From NCBI GenBank assembly GCA_022562055.1, contig JADFQA010000006.1, positions 31,475 to 95,474 of the forward strand: a stretch of DNA of 64,000 bases, read 5' to 3'. Under the pieces are notes generated by a model. It did no database searches, was not told where the DNA came from, and was given only the letters and a program-made list of their open reading frames with translations. Source of the DNA: Acidobacteriota bacterium (GTDB lineage: Bacteria; Actinomycetota; Acidimicrobiia; Spongiisociales; UBA5794). This document shows, one piece after another, positions 43,764 through 51,807 of the stretch; position 1 is the first letter of the stretch; every line of letters begins with the position of its first letter. Made by a program: the position numbers and the translations under genes.

Positions 43764-46301
43764 TCAGTAGTCGCTGTGACCATCTACCCACTCGATGTCA
43801 GCCAGCGGGTCATCTGCGAGCGCGTCACTGACCGGTGGGTCGTTGGTCGGTTCAAGTGTGGTCTCGGCATCGTCGCCGAACGTCGTGACCGTTTGTCTGA
43901 CGATGGTCCCCAGATCCCTCCATGTAGCGCTCTGCAGCGGTGGGTGCTCTCGTAGGACTGTTGGCACTGCCTTAAGCCAACCGACCGCACGCAGCGCAAC
44001 GATCATCAGGAATCCGGCCAGTCCGGTCACTCCGAGAGCTGCCATCGAAAGCGTCAAGTTGGGAAGTCTCAATTCGAAGAAATCGCGCGACGCTGGCAGC
44101 AGGAAAAGCAACGTGAGCATGCCCGCCATGCCTCCGACGAGCCACCGTTTCCAGTCGACAATCGGTCGAGCAACCATTGCAAGGCTGACAATACCGAGGG
44201 CGGCGAGCACGAATGTTGCCGTTGTTCGCGCCTCTATGAGGTCCAGGTTCTCCTGGATCGCCATCTCGTAGGCGCTGAAAGTGGCGACCCCGGCTGCCAA
44301 GCCGACAGGGATTGCGAATCGCAGCACCCGCATGACGAACCCGCGCCGGACCCGTTGTGTGGTAGGTGCCAATGCCAGGAAAAACGCGGGGATCCCGATC
44401 GTCACCGTTCCTACGAGAGTCAGGTGTCGCGGCAGAAACGGGAAAGGTCGCGCCGCAAAACCAACTGCAATTGCAAGGAACAACGCGTAGACGGTCTTGG
44501 TGACGAACAGGTTGGCGACGCGTTCGATGTTCGAAATGACCTTCCTGCCCTCTGCTACGACGTGCGGCAGAGTGTCGAACCGGCCGTCGAGCAGTATTAG
44601 CTGCGCAACCGCACGCGACGCCGACGCTCCCGACCCGACAGCGATACCGATATCGGCCTCCTTGAGAGCTAGAACATCGTTGACACCATCGCCCGTCATT
44701 GCGACCGTGTGCCCCCGACTCTGCAGGGCGCGGACCATGGCTTGTTTCTGGTGCGGGCTCACACGACCAAACACGGTGGTCGCTTCCATTACCGATGCGA
44801 GTTGTTCTGGGTCAGAAGGTAATTCGCGAGCGTCCACCACGCTTTGTGATCCGGGAACCCCAACCGCCTGCGCGATGGCCGCGACGGTGTCTGGGTGATC
44901 ACCGCTGATGACCTTTACCTGCACACCTTGGCTGGCAAAATAGCGGAGGGTCTCGGCGGCGTCAGGTCGGATCACATCGCCGAGACACAGCAGCGCCTCG
45001 GGTGTGATCTTCGCCGGCAGTGCGTTATCGATCAGGGGTTGAGGTGATGAAGCGACCATCATCACGCGGAGGCCGCGTTTTGAAAGCCGCGTCACCTGCT
45101 CGGTGACCTCCTCGTCGCGTGGGGTCAAGACATCGGGTGCTCCGAGCAGCCAGGTGTTGGAGGAACCGAAAGTCGCGCCGCTCCACTTGCGCTCGGACGA
45201 GAACGGGACGACTTTGCCCTCTGGCCAGTTTGGTGTGTGCGGATATGCGGCGGCGATGGCGGACATCGTTGGGTTCGGTGTCGGATCGAGACCCGCGAGG
45301 ACTGCAATGGCGTCGCTGACATCGTTGCCGCTGAGCGCTATGACCTCCGTTACGTCGAGGCGGCCCTCTGTGAGCGTGCCGGTCTTGTCGAAACACACGA
45401 TGTCGACGCGGGCGAGTCCTTCGATCGCTGAAAGTTCCTGTACGAGAACGTTGCGTTTTCCGAGCCGCACAACGCCAACTGCAAAGGCCACAGACGTCAG
45501 GAGGACGAGGCCCTGCGGAATGATGCCAACGGCTCCCGCCACAGCGGACCTCAGTGCCTCGATCCAGTCGCCACCCGTTCGTAGCTGGTTCCATGTGAGC
45601 AGAACAATGATCGGCCCGATGACCCAGGTGATTCCTTTGAGGAGGAGGTCGATACCGTCGCGGAGCTCGCTACGTACCATGACGAACTGCCTGGCCTCGT
45701 TCGCAAGCTTGCGGGCATACGCATCTTCTCCGACGCGGCTTGCCATAAACGTGCCCGTCCCCGCAACAACGAACGAACCCGAGAGTACCTCAGCGCCCTC
45801 TGTCTTTACGACCGAATCTGCTTCACCGGTCAGCAGCGACTCGTCGATCTCAAGGCTGGCCGATTTGACGACCTGGCCGTCCACCTGAACCTGGTCTCCT
45901 GTCTTGATCCTGACGAGATCGTGGAGCACAATCTCTTCGACTGCTAGCTCAATTGTGACACCGTCTCGGATCACCGTTGCTGACGGGGCTGCCAATACCG
46001 TCAGCTCGTCGAGGGTGCGTTTGGCACGGATCTCCTGCACGATTCCGATAAGGGCGTTAGAAACCAGGACTCCACCGAAGAGGGCGTCCGGTACCGAGCG
46101 GACGATGAGCAGGACCACGGCGAGCAATGTGCCGAGCAGAATGTTGAATCTGGTGACGACGTTGCTGCGAACGATGTCGGCGATTGTTTTTGTCGGGCCG
46201 TCGTCCACCGCGTTGACATGGCCTGCCTCCACGCGCTCCGCCACCTCTCGGCGGCTAAGCCCGTTCCGCTCGTAGTCTGCTTGGCGAGCTGAGATCGTCA
46301 T
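43764..46301 (-). CDS. P-type ATPase, CtpE-like cation pump
   Basis: The 845-residue protein carries the P-type hallmarks: SLLTGEAD in the actuator, phosphorylation site CFDKTGTLTEG, and MTGDGVNDVLALKEADIGIA in the hinge. Helix 4 reads GIIPQGLVLLTSVAFAVGV with the Pro typical of ion sites, as in mycobacterial CtpE (a Ca2+ uptake pump). Heavy-metal-binding N-terminal domains are absent. The C-terminal membrane part has six helices and an acidic tail. Ca2+ as substrate is inferred from CtpE likeness. Confidence 0.87.
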   Translation of the reverse strand: MTISARQADYERNGLSRREVAERVEAGHVNAVDDGPTKTIADIVRSNVVTRFNILLGTLLAVVLLIVRSVPDALFGGVLVSNALIGIVQEIRAKRTLDELTVLAAPSATVIRDGVTIELAVEEIVLHDLVRIKTGDQVQVDGQVVKSASLEIDESLLTGEADSVVKTEGAEVLSGSFVVAGTGTFMASRVGEDAYARKLANEARQFVMVRSELRDGIDLLLKGITWVIGPIIVLLTWNQLRTGGDWIEALRSAVAGAVGIIPQGLVLLTSVAFAVGVVRLGKRNVLVQELSAIEGLARVDIVCFDKTGTLTEGRLDVTEVIALSGNDVSDAIAVLAGLDPTPNPTMSAIAAAYPHTPNWPEGKVVPFSSERKWSGATFGSSNTWLLGAPDVLTPRDEEVTEQVTRLSKRGLRVMMVASSPQPLIDNALPAKITPEALLCLGDVIRPDAAETLRYFASQGVQVKVISGDHPDTVAAIAQAVGVPGSQSVVDARELPSDPEQLASVMEATTVFGRVSPHQKQAMVRALQSRGHTVAMTGDGVNDVLALKEADIGIAVGSGASASRAVAQLILLDGRFDTLPHVVAEGRKVISNIERVANLFVTKTVYALFLAIAVGFAARPFPFLPRHLTLVGTVTIGIPAFFLALAPTTQRVRRGFVMRVLRFAIPVGLAAGVATFSAYEMAIQENLDLIEARTTATFVLAALGIVSLAMVARPIVDWKRWLVGGMAGMLTLLFLLPASRDFFELRLPNLTLSMAALGVTGLAGFLMIVALRAVGWLKAVPTVLREHPPLQSATWRDLGTIVRQTVTTFGDDAETTLEPTNDPPVSDALADDPLADIEWVDGHSDY

Positions 46302-46506
46302 ACTTTCGAGGATACTGTGATTCGCACCGGAAGCTCCCGAGACGCCGTCTTCAAAGAATCGCCTCTGCCGTTATGCGGGAGTCCAAAAACTATTCGTCGT
46401 TGCTCTCTGATGCGGTTGTCCTTGTCGCAGATCAAGGCCGAATGCCCCAAGCAACCGTCCGTTGCCCGCTATCAACATCCGTTTGCGCGGATACCCGGCC
46501 AACGAG

Positions 46507-46534
46507 TTACACTCGTGTAAGTACACGGCTGTAA
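46507..46534 (+). promoter_or_regulatory. overlapping palindromes: candidate operator/promoter
   Basis: TTACAC-TC-GTGTAA (46507-46520) is followed, with overlap, by GTGT-AAGT-ACAC (46515-46526) and TACA-CGGC-TGTA (46522-46533). A -10-like TACACT (46508-46513) lies in the first one, with TTGCGC a little far upstream as a possible -35. The array ends at the ribosome site AAGGGG of the gene starting at 46546. A dimeric repressor binding here would block the promoter. Confidence 0.5.
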
Positions 46535-46545
46535 GGGGCTGAACA

Positions 46546-46938
46546 ATGGTAATGGCGGCACAAGTCACATGGACTGAGAGCGACCGGGTCGCAACCGCTG
46601 CGGTGCGCGGTTATGCACTCCAGTTGGAGGCGGCGGTCACCGCGCCACTCATCGAAATGGTCGATGGCACGACAGACGATGCGACGGGAGGCCTGCTGTG
46701 CGCGGTGGCAGGTGAACGGCGCGCCGTTGAGATCGTACTCGACGACACCGTTGATGCAGGCTGCTTGATGAGTCCGATCTGGTCTCTCGACCAGCGCGGT
46801 TGGAACGTCACGGTGCTGGTTCCGCTGGCGCAGATGGGGGAGGCGCATTCCTCCCTGCGGGGTGTTCCGTGCATGCTTCAGCCATGGTGGAAGGTGTTAA
46901 CCGGCGACGTCGTATTCGGCTCGCCTGAGATTCCCTAG
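46546..46938 (+). CDS. uncharacterised protein, 3' end probably cut by IS110
   Basis: The 130-residue product begins MVMAAQVTWTESDRVATAAV and is mixed alpha/beta with no motif I recognise (EIVLDDTVDAGCLMSPIWSL, VTVLVPLAQMGEAHSSLRG). AAGGGG gives a good ribosome site. The stop TAG (46936-46938) is part of the 9-base inverted repeat bounding the IS110 element, so the original protein was probably longer or ended differently. The palindrome array upstream shows it is, or was, tightly regulated. Confidence 0.6.
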   Translation: MVMAAQVTWTESDRVATAAVRGYALQLEAAVTAPLIEMVDGTTDDATGGLLCAVAGERRAVEIVLDDTVDAGCLMSPIWSLDQRGWNVTVLVPLAQMGEAHSSLRGVPCMLQPWWKVLTGDVVFGSPEIP

Positions 46939-46946
46939 TTGAGCTC

Positions 46947-47978
46947 CTATGTCAAGGCGGAGGTTGTCTGGGGGGTGGTGAGCGTGGTCCAGATGCGGTC
47001 GGAGATTTGTCGTTTTAGGGCGCGGATGGCTTCTCGTTTGGTCTTTCCGTCGTTCAGGCGTTTCTCGAAGTAGCGGCGGCCTTCGGTGTCAGGTCGGGCG
47101 ATCTGGGTGATCGCAGCGATGTGGATGGCCTTGTTGAGTTGGCGGTTTCCACCCCGGTTGAGACGGTGGCGGCGGCGGCGTCCTGAGCTGGCTTCGAGGG
47201 GTGTGGTGCCGTTTGCCATGGCAAATTTGGCTTTCGTGGCGAAACGTGTCGGGTCGCCGACCTCGGTGAGGATGTCGGCCGCGACGATGGGTCCAATGCC
47301 ATCAATGTCGAGTAGTTGCGTCCCGGTCGCTGCCACGGTCGTTTTGATCTCCTTGCCGAACGCGTCGATCTCGCGGCCGAGCGCAAGGATCGACGTGATG
47401 CGCTTGCGGGCGATCCTCGCAGCGGTCGACCGGTCCTTGGCGAGCAGGTTCCGGCAGTGTTGGAGCGACTTGACCGATCCGATTCGGGTGGCGATCTGGC
47501 GGTGGTAGCCGACCCTGATCTGTTCGAGATCCGAGTGAAGCCGATTGATTGCCCGGTTCTGCTCCCCGACGAGTTCTCGGCGATAACCGACAAGAATCCG
47601 AAGGTCCTCGATCGGGCCAGAGGGCCGCGGGTTTGGCAGGTCGTCGTCACGCAAACCGATCCGGCCGATCAGTGTTGCATCAACCTTGTCGTTCTTGGTG
47701 TTCGAACGCTGACCCTTGCGGGCTGCAGCAGTCATCTGCGGCGGGACCTCGACCACCTCGACGCCTGCGTCGAGCAACGTCAACGCCAACGGCCGGCCAT
47801 AGCCACCCGAACCCTCGATCGCCACCTTCACACAACCCGACACCTCCAACCAGTCGATCACCTGACGGTGACCGTCGATAGTGTTCTCGATCGGTCGATA
47901 CTCGACCAGGCGGCCAGCGTCATCCAGACGAGCCGCCGCCAACAGATCTTTATGGGAGTCAATCCCGATGATGGTCAC
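46947..47978 (-). CDS. IS110-family transposase (DEDD recombinase)
   Basis: The protein has the RuvC-like catalytic residues GIDSHKD, IEGSGGYG and KNDKVDA, and the C-terminal Tnp domain with LLDIDGIGPIVAADILTEVG, and a RHRLNRGGNRQLNKAIH segment before the family's conserved Ser region. IS110 enzymes recombine DNA guided by a bridge RNA. GTG 47978 has AAAGG upstream and gives 343 residues; the frame extends up to 48041 without a better start. All catalytic acids seen are intact, so it may be active. Confidence 0.88.
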   Translation of the reverse strand: MTIIGIDSHKDLLAAARLDDAGRLVEYRPIENTIDGHRQVIDWLEVSGCVKVAIEGSGGYGRPLALTLLDAGVEVVEVPPQMTAAARKGQRSNTKNDKVDATLIGRIGLRDDDLPNPRPSGPIEDLRILVGYRRELVGEQNRAINRLHSDLEQIRVGYHRQIATRIGSVKSLQHCRNLLAKDRSTAARIARKRITSILALGREIDAFGKEIKTTVAATGTQLLDIDGIGPIVAADILTEVGDPTRFATKAKFAMANGTTPLEASSGRRRRHRLNRGGNRQLNKAIHIAAITQIARPDTEGRRYFEKRLNDGKTKREAIRALKRQISDRIWTTLTTPQTTSALT

Positions 47979-48128
47979 AATATGTACCTTTCTCTCGACG
48001 ATTCCGTTTTCTGGCAGAATCGGCTCGAGTGGTGCGCACACATGCGTTGGGTCACCGACTCCAGGATCTCACGCTCCTATCAAGCGACATCACCCGAGCC
48101 AGCCACCGGTGGGGAGACACTCAACTAG
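47979..48128 (-). ncRNA. candidate bridge RNA region of the IS110 element
   Basis: In IS110-group elements the non-coding left end, upstream of the transposase, encodes the bridge RNA that pairs with donor and target DNA. The 150 bases here are non-coding and suitably placed, and lie on the transposase strand. Direct repeats GTCACCGAC (48051 and 48224) and GCATGTGACAA (48154 and 48207) and the CCCG-AAA-CGGG hairpin (48139-48149) lie in or near it. I cannot assign the loops; this is positional inference. Confidence 0.35.
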
Positions 48129-48294
48129 AAAGCCACCACCCGAAACGGGCAGGGCATGTGACAATGAGTCATCCCCACCGGTATCTGCTAACCGAATTCA
48201 AACACGCATGTGACAACCGGGGAGTCACCGACCCGACGCGATAACATGGCCGGACCGTTGCCGCCCTCGGGGCGGGCTGCACTAACCTAATTGC

Positions 48295-49248
48295 ATGCCA
48301 CCACCTCTCTATACGCAATCGGTTATTGCCTGTGTGTGGGACTTTGACAAGACGTTGATCCCGGGAAACATGCAAGGGCCGCTGTTCGCCGAGTACGGCG
48401 TTGATGAGAGCGAGTTTTGGGGCGAAGTAGGCGGTCTGATCAAGTTTCACGAACAACGCGGCGAGATACTCGATACCGACATGGCCTACCTACTGCACAT
48501 CCTTACCTACGTTGAGCGCGGAATCTTTAAGGACCTAACCAACGCCACGCTGAAACGCCTCGGCGCCGAACTTGTGCCAGTGCCCGGGATGCCCGATTTC
48601 ATGGCGGCCTCACGGAAACATGTCGAGGCAAACCCCGAATTCGCCAAAGAGGCGATCACTGTTGAGCATTACGTCGTCTCCACCGGACTCCGACCAATGA
48701 TCGAAGGATCCGTGTTTGCATCGCACATCGACGGCCTTTGGGCGAACACGTTCGTGGCGGGTCAGGCAGGCCCCGGTTATCGAGATCGCCTCGACGTTGC
48801 CAGTGGGGATCAAGGGACCGTGCGCCATATTGGACTCTTCATCGGAAATACGTCCAAAACGCGGGCGATTTTCGAGATCAACAAGGGCACAAACAAAAAC
48901 CCTCAGATCGATGTGAATGCCCGCATGACCGAGGAGCAACGCCGGGTGCCGCTGCGCAACATGATCTACATTGCCGATGGCCCAAGCGATGTCCCCGTAT
49001 TCTCAATTCTCAATAAGGCCGGTGGTAAAACACTTGGTGTTTACAACCTCGAACCGCGCAACAATTACAAACAAGTGAAAGAGCTCGCCGACCAGGGGCG
49101 AATCCAAGGGATGGCCGAGTCCGACTTCCGCGAGGGCAAAGCGGCGCATCTGTGGATGATCGACTCGATCGACCAGATCGCATATGAGATCGCCGAGTCG
49201 AAGCAGCGCGCACTGGCGGCGATCAAGAACCCCCCGGGTCACGCCTAA
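48295..49248 (+). CDS. HAD-superfamily phosphatase
   Basis: Motif I is VWDFDKTLIPG at residues 14-24, with the nucleophilic Asp and acid/base Asp. A helical cap follows, then the phosphate-binding VVSTGLRPMIEGS and motif IV as MIYIADGPSDVPVF near 222-235. This resembles phosphoserine-phosphatase-like HAD enzymes, but the 317-residue length and cap are larger. Substrate unknown. An RxxxR-like Lys-rich end follows. The 166 bases between the IS and its ATG hold its promoter. Confidence 0.82.
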   Translation: MPPPLYTQSVIACVWDFDKTLIPGNMQGPLFAEYGVDESEFWGEVGGLIKFHEQRGEILDTDMAYLLHILTYVERGIFKDLTNATLKRLGAELVPVPGMPDFMAASRKHVEANPEFAKEAITVEHYVVSTGLRPMIEGSVFASHIDGLWANTFVAGQAGPGYRDRLDVASGDQGTVRHIGLFIGNTSKTRAIFEINKGTNKNPQIDVNARMTEEQRRVPLRNMIYIADGPSDVPVFSILNKAGGKTLGVYNLEPRNNYKQVKELADQGRIQGMAESDFREGKAAHLWMIDSIDQIAYEIAESKQRALAAIKNPPGHA

Positions 49249-49273
49249 CGCGATCGCGGTGCTTCACGATGTC

Positions 49274-49642
49274 TCACGGCCGGCCGAGCAATCGCGGCAG
49301 GCTGTAACTGCCATCTGGGCCGGACGGGAAATCGACCACTTCAACCACGGCGTCGATGTTGAGTGCGCCGTACAGGTGCGGATACTCTGTCCCGCTTTCG
49401 TAGCAATCTTCGAATACGATCGGCGCTGTGAGTGTCGCGCTGTCGATCATCAGCAGGACGAGTCCTGCTTCGCCGCGGTACAGCGAATTTGCAACCCCCA
49501 CGACTTGGTCGGGAAGCGAACAGTGAATAAAGCCCTCGGTCGTCACGCTCGCCGGTGAGTAGGCCCCCTGTTGCTGAGCTGTCTGCCACTCCTCTTTTCG
49601 GCAGATGTGCACAACGGTGCGTGGTGGCACGGATGTAGTCAT
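49274..49642 (-). CDS. DUF952 family protein
   Basis: This 122-residue protein shows the DUF952 pattern: TVVHICRKEEWQTAQQQGAY, TTEGFIHCSLPDQVVGVAN and ESGTEYPHLYGALNIDAVVE. The family has a small compact fold and no established activity. ATG 49642 is the start of the conserved part; the open frame beyond it has no family residues. It converges on the HAD gene. Confidence 0.8.
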   Translation of the reverse strand: MTTSVPPRTVVHICRKEEWQTAQQQGAYSPASVTTEGFIHCSLPDQVVGVANSLYRGEAGLVLLMIDSATLTAPIVFEDCYESGTEYPHLYGALNIDAVVEVVDFPSGPDGSYSLPRLLGRP

Positions 49643-49912
49643 GGCACACTGGTTGTTTCGACATCGGTGTAAACCGCGGTGGTACCGGACCGGTTCGAAT
49701 CGCAGATGTTTCGTGAAGGCGCTGTATGAGTCGCCCATATGCGCCGACCGGTTGCTCTCATGGTGGTAGATCTCGCTGCCGGTTCTTTAACGCCTGTTCG
49801 CGTCTAGCTGTGCCAAGGGAACTGTTACCGGCGGAACGCGTTCGTGCCGTTGGTCCGGTCCCTGCAGTCTACGGGGCAGGTACTGTGTGTCTACCCACCC
49901 TGGAGGAACTCG

Positions 49913-50422
49913 ATGCCGCTAGAGCCGACAACGATCAACAAGATCATGTGGTCCATTCCGAACATCCTCTGCCTCATCGGGTCGCGCCACGAGGACGAGT
50001 GGAACGGCATGACTCAGTCATGGGTGACGCAGGTCGCAATGGAGCCTGTTCTGATTGCGATTTCGGTTGATGCCAAGGCGGTCACGAACAAGCTGATTAA
50101 AGCCAGCGGTTCCTTCTCGGTGAACATCTGGTCGCGGTCAGACACACGTCCGTTTGTGAAGTTTTCCAAACCCGCAACCAAGGAGGGGATGGCGCTCAAC
50201 AGCCGTTTGATTGTCGAGAAGGTCACCGGTGCACCGATTTTCGAGGAAGCAATTGCCTACCTCGATTGCACTCTTTGGGAGACCGTTGCTTGCGGAAGTC
50301 ACGACCTCTTCATCGGTGAAGTTGTCGATGCCGGCATCCCCAGCGGCGACGAAATAGGTGAAGTAGCGCGAATGGAAGACACCCGCATGAAATACGGCGG
50401 TGTGAAGCGCGGCGGTCAGTGA
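49913..50422 (+). CDS. flavin reductase-like FMN-binding protein
   Basis: The 169-residue split-barrel protein has the flavin reductase features: IPNILCLIGSRHEDEWNGMT, VTQVAMEPVLIAISVDAKA, SGSFSVNIWSRSD and HDLFIGEVVDAG. It probably binds FMN and reduces flavin or oxidises a small substrate; the partner is unknown. GGAGG sits eight bases before ATG 49913. It converges on the thioredoxin gene with a five-base gap. Confidence 0.83.
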   Translation: MPLEPTTINKIMWSIPNILCLIGSRHEDEWNGMTQSWVTQVAMEPVLIAISVDAKAVTNKLIKASGSFSVNIWSRSDTRPFVKFSKPATKEGMALNSRLIVEKVTGAPIFEEAIAYLDCTLWETVACGSHDLFIGEVVDAGIPSGDEIGEVARMEDTRMKYGGVKRGGQ

Positions 50423-50427
50423 GGGTG

Positions 50428-50838
50428 TCAGCCCCCTAGGACGGCCCCGTTCGACAACATAACCCGCTGGAGCTGATCCTTCTTGACGAGTCCTGTGGTA
50501 CGCCAGCGCTGGGTGGCGCTGCGTTCACCCTGAGGCTTGTCGCCAGGACGGACCTTCTTGCGCTTTTTCACGGGTGGTTTGGCCAGCAACACAAGCGTTG
50601 GTGTGGACCGCACCTTGTATTTCATCGCGGCACCGTGGACCTTGCGGATGTCTACCTTGAGCACATGCGCCGAAGCACCAAACTCATCAGAGATCTCGTT
50701 GATGATGCCATCCATCACCTGGCACGGTCCGCAGCCGATCTGCATGAAGTCGAGCAGAACCGGCTTACCGGTAGCGACGAGTTCGTCAATCTCGGACAGA
50801 TGGCTGATTTTCTTGGCCTTGGTGCGGCGTCGGAACAT
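50428..50838 (-). CDS. thioredoxin-family protein
   Basis: The active site is CGPC in LLDFMQIGCGPCQVMDGIIN near residue 36. VLKVDIRKVHGAAMKYKVRS and the cis-Pro loop STPTLVLL complete the fold. The 136-residue product has a basic insertion (KPPVKKRKKVRPGDKPQGER) after the cis-Pro strand and no signal peptide, so it is a cytoplasmic redox protein with a specialised surface. Confidence 0.87.
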   Translation of the reverse strand: MFRRRTKAKKISHLSEIDELVATGKPVLLDFMQIGCGPCQVMDGIINEISDEFGASAHVLKVDIRKVHGAAMKYKVRSTPTLVLLAKPPVKKRKKVRPGDKPQGERSATQRWRTTGLVKKDQLQRVMLSNGAVLGG

Positions 50839-51004
50839 AGGGTGTTCGGCTCCTGTGTGATCTCCGAGATTGTAACCCCGGCTCGCTGCAGCGCATTCCC
50901 TACGCTCCGCCCATCTGCACGCCGACCTTTGCTGTGCTGAGTCGTCTGCGAGTGGATGGCTGGACTTCTAAGCTGTGCGGCTGAATGACCGAGGGACGGT
51001 GTGG

Positions 51005-51805
51005 ATGCACGAGTTCGATGTTGTTACTGCGATAAACCAAGAGGGCGAAGGTCTGTTCATCGCCGAACTCGACAAAAGTTGGCACGTTGGGGGAGTGGTG
51101 CACGGTGGTTATGTGTTTGCAATCGCTGTTGAAGTAGCTCTTGCCGCGACCGGCAGGCCAGACCCACTCACGGTGACGATGCACTTTCTCGGCAAAGCTG
51201 TTGGAGGCCGAGTTGAAATTCGCGCCGACGTGGTGAGCGAATCGCGAAGGTTTTCATCTGTTCGGCTTGATTTCGTTCAGAACGGCGAGACTTTTGCGAC
51301 CGCGATCGCAATGTGCACCGACCTCACCCTTGGCGGCGCCCACATACTTGTCGACATGCCCCAGCCAGAATATTTGTCGCCCGGCCAGTGTTTTCGTGCT
51401 GAGGCATCGGGTCCGTTCGCGCCGATTGGGATACTGGACAAGGTCGACTTGCGTGCCGAGCCGAGCCTGGCAGGCTTTATGGTGGGAAAGCCGCTGGGCA
51501 GGGCAGAACTCGGTGGGTGGATACGATTCGATGGCCGAGAGCCGGATCTTAAGGCTCTAGCGATGTTTACGGACAGCTTTCCGCCGACTCTGATCAACAC
51601 GAACACGGAACTTGGATGGACACCGACACTCGAGCTCACGGTGCATTTCCGCAAACGCCCCGCGCCCGGGTATGTGAAAGTCAGGTTCGATTCTCATGTG
51701 TTGACCGACGGTTATCTCGAAGAGAGCGGCGTGCTGTGGGATTCCGACGGCGATGTTGTTGCGATGTCTCGGCAGTTGTCGCTGCTGCCGATCAGGGCTT
51801 TGTAG
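51005..51805 (+). CDS. acyl-CoA thioesterase (TesB-like double hotdog)
   Basis: The first hotdog shows WHVGGVVHGGYVFAIAVEVA and PDPLTVTMHFLGKAVGGRVE; the second ends with ELTVHFRKRPAPGYVKVRF, LTDGYLEESGVLWDSDGDVV and AMSRQLSLL. The family hydrolyses acyl-CoA thioesters. ATG 51005 has GAGGGA eight bases upstream. The Eis-like gene follows two bases after its stop. Confidence 0.85.
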   Translation: MHEFDVVTAINQEGEGLFIAELDKSWHVGGVVHGGYVFAIAVEVALAATGRPDPLTVTMHFLGKAVGGRVEIRADVVSESRRFSSVRLDFVQNGETFATAIAMCTDLTLGGAHILVDMPQPEYLSPGQCFRAEASGPFAPIGILDKVDLRAEPSLAGFMVGKPLGRAELGGWIRFDGREPDLKALAMFTDSFPPTLINTNTELGWTPTLELTVHFRKRPAPGYVKVRFDSHVLTDGYLEESGVLWDSDGDVVAMSRQLSLLPIRAL

Positions 51806-51807
51806 CG

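Larger units (their letters stand above)
46935..48128 (-). mobile_element. IS110-family insertion sequence
   Basis: CTAGTTGAG at 46935-46943 and its exact complement CTCAACTAG at 48120-48128 bracket the transposase gene. About 150 non-coding bases lie upstream of the transposase and almost none downstream, the layout of the IS110 group. The boundary is not certain: another 11-base inverted repeat (48105-48115 and 48172-48182) crosses the proposed end, so the element could reach about 48240. Confidence 0.6.

Noticed and set aside
47316..48128. Plus-strand frame opposite the IS110 transposase
   Set aside because: Antisense to catalytic motifs of the transposase; no independent support.
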